A DNA stretch of 5,086 nt. It comes from VMSU01 sp031400755. Lineage in GTDB: Bacteria; Desulfobacterota; Desulfobulbia; Desulfobulbales; VMSU01. This document shows, piece by piece, positions 1 through 5,086 of the stretch. The stretch's first letter is position 1; every line of letters begins with the position of its first letter. The notes beneath the pieces were generated by a model. That model searched no databases. It was not told the origin of the DNA and worked only from the letters and a program-made list of their open reading frames with translations. Position numbers and translations under genes: made by a program. The stretch is from contig JANNQL010000122.1 in assembly GCA_031400755.1 (NCBI GenBank), positions 1 to 5,086 on the forward strand, read 5' to 3'.

Positions 1-303
1 CCCTACCCCCTTGCCCTGAAAAGATTGGTCCACGGCCAGCCTCCCGAGGACGACAACCGGGATAAGATCGGGCATGCTGCGACGAAACCGGCCCGGCGTT
101 TCAGCTACAGCAACGGCACTCGACGCCAGAGCGTAATAGGCCACGACTCGCTGCCCCTCGCAGGCAACGAAGGTTCGAGATGCCCCGGAGGCCTGATTTT
201 TCAACGCCCGACGCTTGAGCCAGACATCCAGGCTTTCCACGCCAGAGGTGAACGCCTCGATGTCGTGATGTGCGGCCAACGGCTCTGGCGGCGAAAGCGT
301 CAT
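1..303 (-). CDS. GNAT-family acetyltransferase toxin (TacT-like), partial
   Basis: This is the N-terminal 101 codons of a GNAT acetyltransferase; the rest lies beyond the left edge. Its opening (MTLSPPEPLAAHHDIEAF) and the segment with a lone Trp in LDVWLKRRAL (residues 25-34) resemble GNAT toxins paired with DUF1778 antitoxins. Strand beta-4 and the acetyl-CoA pyrophosphate loop are visible at residues 82-101: VVVLGRLAVD followed by QGKGVG, matching the family's Q/R-x-x-G-x-G/A motif. Characterised members of this family (TacT, AtaT and relatives) acetylate the amino group of aminoacyl-tRNA and block translation; which tRNA this one targets cannot be told. The ATG overlaps the antitoxin stop by four bases (ATGA, 300-303), so the pair is translationally coupled, as is usual for type II modules. 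The catalytic C-terminal Tyr region is not in the window, so intactness cannot be judged. An ordinary GNAT enzyme is possible but unlikely given the partner gene. Confidence 0.88.
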   Translation of the reverse strand, partial: MTLSPPEPLAAHHDIEAFTSGVESLDVWLKRRALKNQASGASRTFVACEGQRVVAYYALASSAVAVAETPGRFRRSMPDLIPVVVLGRLAVDQSFQGKGVG

Positions 304-590
304 GCCTTCTCCCAAGGCGCGGCGGTCTGCATCGTTTTACGCAAACGCTCATTGATACGGGGGGGCATATCCAGCAGAGCGAGAAATTTCACATAGGCTT
401 CCGGGCTGGCCATGATGATCGACTGATCAAACAGCGCCTCTTCGGCGGCAACCCGCACCGCATCCAAAATAAAATTGGTACGATTCTTTCCTCTAATTTT
501 GGCCGCGCGGTCGATAAAACTCCGCTCTTCCGGCTTGATACGGATGTTCAGCGTCTCACGCTTGCTCATAGCTTTACTCAATGTTGGCAT
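300..590 (-). CDS. DUF1778 (TacA-like) antitoxin
   Basis: A 96-residue protein of the DUF1778 family, the antitoxin partner of GNAT toxins. Residues 10-45 form a ribbon-helix-helix DNA-binding domain: a beta strand ETLNIRI (12-18), a first helix beginning KPEERSFIDRAA, and a second helix NRTNFILDAV. The tail, including FDQSIIMASPEAYVKFLALL (54-73) and then DMPPRINERLRKTM (74-87), corresponds to the region that in this family wraps and neutralises the toxin. The start at 590 is preferred over the internal Met at 569-567 because a perfect AGGAGG lies 8 nt upstream of it. In the known systems the antitoxin, alone or with toxin, represses its own promoter, so the promoter at 618-646 is its likely target. 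The gene overlaps the toxin by 4 nt and forms a two-gene operon, 148 nt downstream of the helicase-nuclease gene on the same strand. Confidence 0.93.
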   Translation of the reverse strand: MPTLSKAMSKRETLNIRIKPEERSFIDRAAKIRGKNRTNFILDAVRVAAEEALFDQSIIMASPEAYVKFLALLDMPPRINERLRKTMQTAAPWEKA

Positions 591-598
591 AAAAAAGA

Positions 599-604
599 CC
601 TCCT
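599..604 (-). promoter_or_regulatory. Shine-Dalgarno AGGAGG of the antitoxin gene
   Basis: The minus strand reads AGGAGG followed by 8 nt (TCTTTTTT) and the ATG at 590. This is a full-consensus site with near-ideal spacing. It fixes the upstream Met as the start rather than the Met seven codons later, and predicts strong translation of the antitoxin relative to the toxin, whose start depends on the ATGA overlap. Confidence 0.85.
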
Positions 605-617
605 ACGATTTTTATTC

Positions 618-646
618 ATTATAGCAAACCGTACTGTCATGGTCAT
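618..646 (-). promoter_or_regulatory. Sigma70-type promoter of the antitoxin-toxin operon
   Basis: On the minus strand a perfect TATAAT (623-618) is preceded by a 17-nt spacer and ATGACC (646-641), which matches four of six bases of TTGACA. Transcription would start near position 611, shortly upstream of the AGGAGG at 604-599. Two copies of GTCAT (plus strand, 636-640 and 642-646), six bases apart, overlap the -35 box; they could be contacts for the ribbon-helix-helix antitoxin, but that is inference. The region is clearly AT-richer than the flanking genes. Confidence 0.7.
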
Positions 647-696
647 TACATTTTTTGGCGACGAATTCCGGTGACACACTATCCTTGATTTGAGAG

Positions 697-735
697 AAAA
701 GGGGCACTGGACAGTGACGTGACAAAAATTGCCCC
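697..735 (-). terminator. Possible intrinsic terminator of the primase-helicase-nuclease gene
   Basis: Just after the helicase stop, the minus strand carries GGGGCA (735-730) and TGCCCC (706-701) followed by TTTTCTCTC. The six-base arms enclose 23 nt that contain a second short palindrome, CACTG-TC-CAGTG (716-705), which competes for part of the same arm. The stem is short and the loop long, so the terminator would be weak. Position and the T-run are the main support. Confidence 0.4.
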
Positions 736-738
736 AGC

Positions 739-3546
739 TCAACGCCTCCCTGCGCTACTCCGATTCGTCAACGCCCGCTCAATGGCGTCGAGCACCTCAT
801 CGAGACGGGCACCGATGTCGTCTGCCAGAAAACGCAAGACGAGGTAGCCGTTTTCCTGCAGCAGCAGATCCTTGCGCCGATCGCGGCGGTAGGCCTCCGG
901 CTCCAGATGCTGCGCGCCGTCGATCTCGATGGCCAGGCGCGTCTCAGCGGCAAGCAGATCGACCTCCATGCGGCCCCGGCCATCGAAAGGGATCGGCAGC
1001 TCCCCGTTCAGGCGAAATTTCCCCGTTGTCCGCGGCAGGGTCTCAAGCCTTTTGTACAGGAACGCCTCGCTGGCGCTGCGCGCACGATTTGCTCCCTCGG
1101 CATCGACTGCGACCTGCCGGGTGGCGTGCAGAAACAGGGTCGCGAGCGGCATCTCCACCCCGTCCCGAATCAACCGGCGGACACTGGCGGCGTAGTTCTG
1201 TTTCCAAAGCGGATCGACGGGCAGGGTCACCTCAGCCGGCCACCCTGGTACAGCGCTGGCCGGCAGTTGCACCGTGTAGCCGATCGCCTCGTATCCCCGG
1301 CAGCGCCGGTCGAACATCCTGGCCAGCATCGGCACGTTAAGGTCGGCGTAATCATATACCCGGACCTCGCGCTTGCGATCATGCAGGCGATGCAGCCGTC
1401 CGGCGTATTGGGCAATGGTCCCTCGCCATGACACCGGCAGGGCCAGAAACAGGGTGTCCAGCCGGGCGTCATCAAACCCTTCGCCGATATAACGGCCGGT
1501 CGCGAGCAATACCCGGTCTTCATTCTCGGGAACGGCTGCCAGTCGGGCCAGAACTTCTTTAAGCTTTTTCCTGCCCATGCCGCCTTGCAGGACAATCAGG
1601 TGGCGGACAAATGGGGCCAATCTTTCAGCCAGTTGAGCAAGGTGCTCGGTACGTTCCGTCAACACGACCGGCGACCGTCCTTCCCGGACCGCTGCCGCCA
1701 CATCTTCACAGATCAGACGGTTGCGGGCCTCATCATTGATCAGCTCTCCGTACAGCTCCTGAAACTGAACCCGAACGTCAGGGCTTGCCTCCATAAGCGG
1801 TTGAAACCCGGTCGGGCGGACCAGCACCGTGTGGACAAATGGTCGCGCCAGGGCCTGTTTCCTCGGCTCGACGTGATAGCGCACCGGACCGCATTGCATG
1901 AAAATGATCGGATGATGACCGTCCTTGCGGGCCACCGTGGCTGAAAGCCCCGTGACAAACTTAGGCTTAGCGCGCCTGGCCACCAGCTCGAAGCTGCGGG
2001 CGGATAGATGGTGACACTCATCCACCACCAGATGACCGTAGTCGCCGACCCGGTCGTCAACGACGCCTTTGCGCACCAGGCTCTGGATAAGGGCCACGTC
2101 CAACGCGCCCGTCGCCTTCTTCCGGCCACCACCGATCCGGCCGATGGCATCAATTGGCAAACCCAGGAATGTCGATAGCCGCGCCAGCCATTGCTCCAGG
2201 AGCTGTCGGCGATGGACCAGCACCAATGTGTTGACGCCGCGCTGGGCGATCAGCCAAGCCGCCACCACGGTTTTCCCGAAGGCCGTGGTGGCGGACAGAA
2301 CTCCAATGTCGTGGGCGGCCATCGCTTTGGCCGCGTCCTGCTGCTCGGGTCGCAACTCTCCTTGGAACGAAACCGGGAGCGGCTCACCATTGTAACGCTC
2401 GTCGCGGACGATAGTGCGGATTTTGAGTTCCGCAAGCACTCCTTTCATCTCCTCCAGACAGCCGCGCGGCAAACCGATGTGCTCTGGGTAATCCTCGGCG
2501 CAAGCGATGATCCGTGGCGTGCCGAAGGTCGGCAACCGCATGGCCTGGGCCTTATAGAATTCCGGGTTCTGAAATGCCGCGAGCCGCAGAAGGCGATTCT
2601 GCAGGCCAGGCGAAAGCTGTTCTTTTAGGAGGTAGATCTGGTCTGCGAGCACCAGATCCAGGCTCTCGGGCAGCCCGGTGAGCTTTGGTTCCCGGCGCCG
2701 GCGCGAGGGCGGTTCGGTCCAGGGTGCTGCGCAGTCTTCGTCGATCGGCGTCAGACGCACCCCGACCACCCGCCCCCTGGACTCCGCCTCAGCCACCACC
2801 TCTTCCGCCTGGGAGCGGCCGATTTTCCGGATGGTTACGAGATAGGCCCACTGATCGGGATAGGGGATAAGCCTTTCGTCAACGAACACGCTATTGCCAT
2901 GCTCCCGGGACTGCTTTTGCAACGGCAGGGCGATGAGATTGCCAAAGCCGCCTTTGGGCAACGTATCTTGATTGGGCACAAAGCGGTCATAGGAGTCAAG
3001 CCCGACATCAGGTCGGCGCTCCATGGTCTCGGTGAGGATGTACGAAGCAAGCTTCCTTGCCAGCACCGCCGGAATCGGCTCAGCGAAGAACATCCATACA
3101 TGCCCGCCGTTACCGGAACGCGACCTCTCCAAGGCTACCGGCAGATTCAGCCGTTGACAGGTCGTCAGGAAGGCTGTTGCATCTTCTTGCCAGCTCTCCT
3201 TATCAAAATCGGCGGCCAGCAAAAAACAGGTTTCGTCATGGAGCATCGGGTAGACGCCCATAACAAATGACTTACCGGCGTTGTCATGCCCGGATAGGTG
3301 CAGGCGGAGGACCTCATCCGTGACCGGGAGAAACCGTCGGTTGGGGCAATCGGCGCACCTCACGGCGCGCTTGTCGCACAGCCCCTTCACCCATTCGTTG
3401 GCGCAGGCCGGTTGGTAGCCGGACTTGCCAGTTTTCCGACTCTCGAAACGGCGGGGATAGACATCCTCGCGGCCGCGGAAAAGTGAGCGGAACAAGCTGA
3501 TCTTCAGGGTGGATGACGAGTTATGATGAACAGTGTCCTCTACCAT
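739..3546 (-). CDS. TOTE-type primase-helicase-nuclease fusion protein
   Basis: A 935-residue three-part protein, predicted to act on foreign nucleic acid. (1) The N-terminal part starts with a four-Cys cluster, probably zinc-binding (C48, C57, C64, C67), and continues as an archaeo-eukaryotic primase/polymerase domain: LAADFDKE with the metal-binding pair D113/D115, SGNGGHVW with H149, and a further acidic patch LDSYDRF (183-189) with PNQD (191-194). (2) The SF2 helicase core has motif I TTAFGKT (420-426), Ia LVHRRQLLEQW, motif II DECHH (509-513), III GLSAT (533-537), V LLATGRYIGEGFDDARLD (680-697) and VI QYAGRLHR (713-720, R717 and R720). (3) The C-terminal DUF559/Vsr-like PD-(D/E)XK nuclease has MEVDLL (D863), IEIDG (E874, D876), RRDRRKD and GYLVLRF (900-906). 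All visible key residues are intact. A GGAG lies 7 nt before the ATG. The start is 22 nt after the cytochrome b stop, so cotranscription or a promoter inside that gene is implied. This architecture is annotated as 'TOTE conflict system'; the biological target is not established from sequence. Confidence 0.9.
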   Translation of the reverse strand: MVEDTVHHNSSSTLKISLFRSLFRGREDVYPRRFESRKTGKSGYQPACANEWVKGLCDKRAVRCADCPNRRFLPVTDEVLRLHLSGHDNAGKSFVMGVYPMLHDETCFLLAADFDKESWQEDATAFLTTCQRLNLPVALERSRSGNGGHVWMFFAEPIPAVLARKLASYILTETMERRPDVGLDSYDRFVPNQDTLPKGGFGNLIALPLQKQSREHGNSVFVDERLIPYPDQWAYLVTIRKIGRSQAEEVVAEAESRGRVVGVRLTPIDEDCAAPWTEPPSRRRREPKLTGLPESLDLVLADQIYLLKEQLSPGLQNRLLRLAAFQNPEFYKAQAMRLPTFGTPRIIACAEDYPEHIGLPRGCLEEMKGVLAELKIRTIVRDERYNGEPLPVSFQGELRPEQQDAAKAMAAHDIGVLSATTAFGKTVVAAWLIAQRGVNTLVLVHRRQLLEQWLARLSTFLGLPIDAIGRIGGGRKKATGALDVALIQSLVRKGVVDDRVGDYGHLVVDECHHLSARSFELVARRAKPKFVTGLSATVARKDGHHPIIFMQCGPVRYHVEPRKQALARPFVHTVLVRPTGFQPLMEASPDVRVQFQELYGELINDEARNRLICEDVAAAVREGRSPVVLTERTEHLAQLAERLAPFVRHLIVLQGGMGRKKLKEVLARLAAVPENEDRVLLATGRYIGEGFDDARLDTLFLALPVSWRGTIAQYAGRLHRLHDRKREVRVYDYADLNVPMLARMFDRRCRGYEAIGYTVQLPASAVPGWPAEVTLPVDPLWKQNYAASVRRLIRDGVEMPLATLFLHATRQVAVDAEGANRARSASEAFLYKRLETLPRTTGKFRLNGELPIPFDGRGRMEVDLLAAETRLAIEIDGAQHLEPEAYRRDRRKDLLLQENGYLVLRFLADDIGARLDEVLDAIERALTNRSSAGRR

Positions 3547-3568
3547 CGGCGGTCTCCGACTGAACTAC

Positions 3569-4477
3569 TTACCGGCCCAGGCCAATAAGACTAAGGACGG
3601 CATAGGCCGCCAGCCAACCCAGACAGAAGTTGCGCGCCCTGACCGCCAACTCCTGCCTGTGCATCAGGACCAGGGCGACCACCAAGGCGAGAGGCCAGAC
3701 AATACCGGCCCAGAAGGGTTGGATATAGCGCAGCAGTTCCTGGAGGCCCACAAAAAACCAGGGGCCATTGATGTGGAAGGCCCCGAGATGCTCCGGTTCC
3801 ATCGGCGCCGCCACCAGCGCCGAGAAGCCGATCAGGGACAGGACGAGTGCCGGATGCTGCCGCCAACTCACCCGATAGCGCCGGACATGGTCCCAGGAGA
3901 GGACCAACCAGAGCAGGCCCAGACCGACCAGGTGATTGGCATAGACCCGTTTCATGCCTTCGTCGATCAAGGCCAACAGAAGCGAGTCAAGCAAACGGCC
4001 TAGCAGGGGGAAGGACAGCAGGATATTTTCGGCAATGATGCCAGCCGAACTGCCGGTGGCGTCTGCCCGTAAGATATAGCCGGTAAAGAGCAAGAGCAGC
4101 GCGGCGACCATGGAGAGGACGAGCGGCAACCAGCGTCTAAAGGTCAAGGTGGCAAGGCTCTTGTCAACAATGACGGCCAGGAAATGCACCAAGGCCAGCA
4201 AAAAAAAGAGCTGGCTGCTGTAAAAATGCAACGAACGCCAGAAGGCCCCGAACGGGACCAGGATATCAAGACTGCTGGCCGAATAATAAGGATGGGCCGG
4301 GTCGTATTGCAGGGCCACCACCACCCCGGACAAGAGCGACAGATAGAGGGCCACCATGCTCATGCCCCCCCAGCGGCCATCAACCAGAAACCTTCTGCCT
4401 ATGCTGCCTGTCTGTTGGACCATCGCCAGTGCCTTGTCTGATTCCTCACCAATCGCCAATCTTACGCCTTTGCTCAT
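3569..4477 (-). CDS. Cytochrome b/b6-like membrane protein (seven helices)
   Basis: A dihaem cytochrome b of 302 residues, in effect b6 joined to a subunit-IV-like tail; it would pass electrons between quinol and a partner in the cytoplasmic membrane. About seven hydrophobic helices are visible, near residues 40-57, 84-104, 117-135, 182-197, 210-225, 255-273 and 282-300. Haem ligands are H84 and H98 (14 apart) in helix B, within RSLHFYSSQLFFLLALVHF, and H182 and H197 (15 apart, the b6 spacing) in helix D, within ANHLVGLG and SWDHVRRY. The quinol-site PEWY motif is replaced by GPWFF (238-242) followed by GLQELL. There is no N-terminal Cys for a haem c-i link. No Rieske or cytochrome c gene is next to it. 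The ATG at 4477 lacks a good Shine-Dalgarno. A TTG at 4486 has AGGGA about 6 nt upstream and would add three residues, but both the TTG and its AGGGA lie inside the terminator repeat. Either start is possible. Confidence 0.88.
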   Translation of the reverse strand: MSKGVRLAIGEESDKALAMVQQTGSIGRRFLVDGRWGGMSMVALYLSLLSGVVVALQYDPAHPYYSASSLDILVPFGAFWRSLHFYSSQLFFLLALVHFLAVIVDKSLATLTFRRWLPLVLSMVAALLLLFTGYILRADATGSSAGIIAENILLSFPLLGRLLDSLLLALIDEGMKRVYANHLVGLGLLWLVLSWDHVRRYRVSWRQHPALVLSLIGFSALVAAPMEPEHLGAFHINGPWFFVGLQELLRYIQPFWAGIVWPLALVVALVLMHRQELAVRARNFCLGWLAAYAVLSLIGLGR

Positions 4478-4480
4478 CTT

Positions 4481-4531
4481 TACCAAAAAAAATCCCTGGC
4501 AGGAAGCACCTGCCAGGGATTTTTTTTGGTA
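4481..4531. terminator. Strong bidirectional intrinsic terminator between mvhD and cytochrome b
   Basis: A perfect inverted repeat with 23-bp arms (4481-4503 and 4509-4531) and a 5-nt loop AAGCA. The GC core CCCTGGCAGG/CCTGCCAGGG is flanked by A8 on one side and T8 on the other, so it is a textbook terminator on either strand. It starts 14 nt after the mvhD-like stop and would end that transcript. On the minus strand the T-tract ends only 7 nt before the cytochrome b ATG, so it also covers that gene's ribosome-binding region. Confidence 0.93.
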
Positions 4532-4545
4532 TGAATTGATGAAGG

Positions 4546-5086
4546 TCAGCCTAATGCGCTGCTGATAGTCTTTGACAATTTCTCGTCAATCGTCTGCGCG
4601 ATCAGGCCATCGGTGACCTTGCCGCCTTCCTGGCGCAAGGTCTTGGTGACGTTGCCGAAGCCCATCCGCAGCTTGCGGTCGCTCACCAGATCTAGGGCCT
4701 TCTGAACCCTGGCCTTGGCCTCCTCAGGCGTCAAACCTTCGGCCTGGCCCAAGGGGCCAAGCGCCTTGACCTGCTGGGTGAACTCGGTGATCAGCTTCAC
4801 AAAGCGCGGCGCCTCGGCGGCTGAGGCCCACTGCAAATTAAATCGTTCCGGACGGATGCCGACCTCGGTCAGCACCTTGTGCACAAGTCCGTTAACTCCC
4901 ATAGCGTCGTAATTACCAACCTGGTAATGGCATTCGCCGAGTTGTCAGCCACCGGTGAAGATGGCGTCAGCCCCTTCAAGCAATCCTTTCATTATAAAGA
5001 CCGGATCGAGCCGGCCTGTGCACATCACCCGAATGGTGCGCAGATTGGGCGGGTATTGGTAACGTGAGACGCCTGACGCATCGGCG
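4546..5086 (-). CDS. mvhD: MvhD-like hydrogenase/Hdr iron-sulfur subunit, probable selenoprotein, partial 5'
   Basis: Partial: 179 codons before the stop are visible; the N-terminus lies beyond the right edge. MvhD (FlpD) proteins carry a 2Fe-2S cluster and pass electrons from a hydrogenase or dehydrogenase to heterodisulfide reductase HdrA in cytoplasmic flavin-based electron-bifurcating complexes. Counting from the first full codon (5085), one sees ASGVSRYQYPPN (3-14), IRVMCTGRLDP (18-28, conserved C22), GADAIFTGG (38-46), then TGA as residue 47, then QLGECHYQVGNY (48-59, C52) and the PERFNLQW block (80-87). In relatives residue 47 is Cys, so the TGA is read as selenocysteine. An ATG after it (4902) would give only a 118-residue fragment lacking this signature. 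The C-terminus carries a helical extension of about 60 residues beyond the core (after KALGPLG). The gene ends 14 nt before the terminator. The alternative is a nonsense mutation, but the frame stays open and conserved past the TGA. Confidence 0.85.
4912..4928 (-). promoter_or_regulatory. Candidate bacterial SECIS hairpin
   Basis: In the mRNA, 16 nt after the UGA, AUUACCA-GGU-UGGUAAU forms a perfect 7-bp stem with a three-base loop. Bacterial SECIS elements lie within the coding sequence just 3' of the UGA and have a small apical loop with G in its first two positions; this loop starts GG. The distance from UGA to loop (23 nt) is within the usual range. The loop context AGGU resembles that of E. 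coli fdhF. Two mismatches separate this stem from possible further pairs below it. The site would be bound by SelB with Sec-tRNA. Confidence 0.72.
4945..4947 (-). other. In-frame TGA read as selenocysteine
   Basis: The codon sits between GADAIFTGG and QLGECHY of the MvhD-like protein, at the place of the first Cys of the family's C-x-x-G-[DE]-C-H-Y motif. Sec in this position is known for MvhD/VhuD-type delta subunits of some methanogens and deltaproteobacteria. Translation would need the host's selA, selB, selC and selD, none of which is in the window. Confidence 0.82.

Noticed and set aside
270..674. Plus-strand ORF of 134 codons over the toxin-antitoxin region
   Set aside because: It is antisense to the DUF1778 antitoxin and crosses that operon's promoter; nothing in its translation is recognisable.
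729..1340. Plus-strand ORF of 203 codons
   Set aside because: It lies wholly opposite the helicase-nuclease gene, its translation is a low-complexity Arg/Ala/Pro/Ser-rich string without a recognisable domain, and it is explained as a GC-rich shadow frame.
2191..2628. Plus-strand ORF of 145 codons
   Set aside because: It is antisense to the conserved helicase motif I region; no domain, no ribosome-binding site and no promoter were seen.
3533..4003. Plus-strand ORF of 156 codons opposite cytochrome b
   Set aside because: It is a Gln/Asp/Pro-rich translation typical of the antisense of hydrophobic helices; the minus-strand frame has clear haem-ligand motifs.
4546..4902. A stand-alone 118-residue gene starting at the ATG at 4902
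   Set aside because: It has no convincing Shine-Dalgarno, begins in the middle of a conserved MvhD motif region, and the family sequence continues upstream in the same frame through the TGA.
4945..4947. TGA as a nonsense mutation making mvhD a pseudogene
   Set aside because: Only one stop interrupts the frame, it is exactly TGA at a conserved Cys position, residues on both sides are intact, and a SECIS-like hairpin follows. A sequencing error cannot be fully excluded.
1..5086. CRISPR arrays, tRNA or rRNA genes, insertion-sequence ends
   Set aside because: No regularly spaced repeats, no cloverleaf or rRNA-like stretches, and no transposase or terminal inverted repeats were seen; the only long inverted repeat is the terminator at 4481-4531.

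Overview
The window reads as a piece of a bacterial chromosome from the Desulfobacterota (the former Deltaproteobacteria), probably a sulfate- or sulfur-metabolising anaerobe. Three things suggest this: an MvhD-type hydrogenase/heterodisulfide-reductase electron-transfer subunit, an in-frame UGA in it that is best read as selenocysteine, and a b6-like cytochrome b of the kind found in such bacteria. The taxonomic call is inferred from gene content; no marker gene is present. All five genes lie on the minus strand, so transcription runs from the right end of the window to the left.

Right end (about 4546-5086): the 3' part of an mvhD-like gene. A gene caller would stop at the TGA at 4945-4947 and report only a short downstream ORF. 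The frame is open on both sides and the family signature runs straight through the TGA, which sits where the family has the first cysteine of a C-x-x-G-[DE]-C-H-Y motif. A perfect 7-bp hairpin with a GGU loop lies 16 nt after the TGA and fits a bacterial SECIS element. Next comes a perfect 23-bp inverted repeat with A8/T8 tracts (4481-4531), a strong bidirectional terminator. It directly abuts or overlaps the translation start of the next gene.

Middle (3569-4477): a seven-helix cytochrome b with both haem-ligand histidine pairs and the b6-type 15-residue spacing in the second pair, but without a canonical PEWY motif. Only 22 nt further on starts a 935-residue protein (739-3546). It joins a zinc-cluster/archaeo-eukaryotic primase (AEP) domain, an SF2 DECH helicase and a C-terminal DUF559-like PD-(D/E)XK nuclease. 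This is the architecture of 'TOTE conflict system' proteins, predicted to act against invading nucleic acid.

Left end (1-738): a 148-nt intergenic region holds a weak terminator candidate for the helicase gene and a good sigma70-type promoter for a DUF1778 antitoxin/GNAT toxin pair (TacA/TacT-like). The two genes overlap by ATGA, and the toxin runs off the left edge.

The window therefore joins energy metabolism (MvhD, cytochrome b) to an accessory, defence-like segment (primase-helicase-nuclease plus toxin-antitoxin). The boundary lies in the 22-nt gap between the cytochrome b and helicase genes. The most noteworthy points are the probable selenoprotein, the terminator that collides with the cytochrome b start, and the three-enzyme fusion next to a toxin-antitoxin module.
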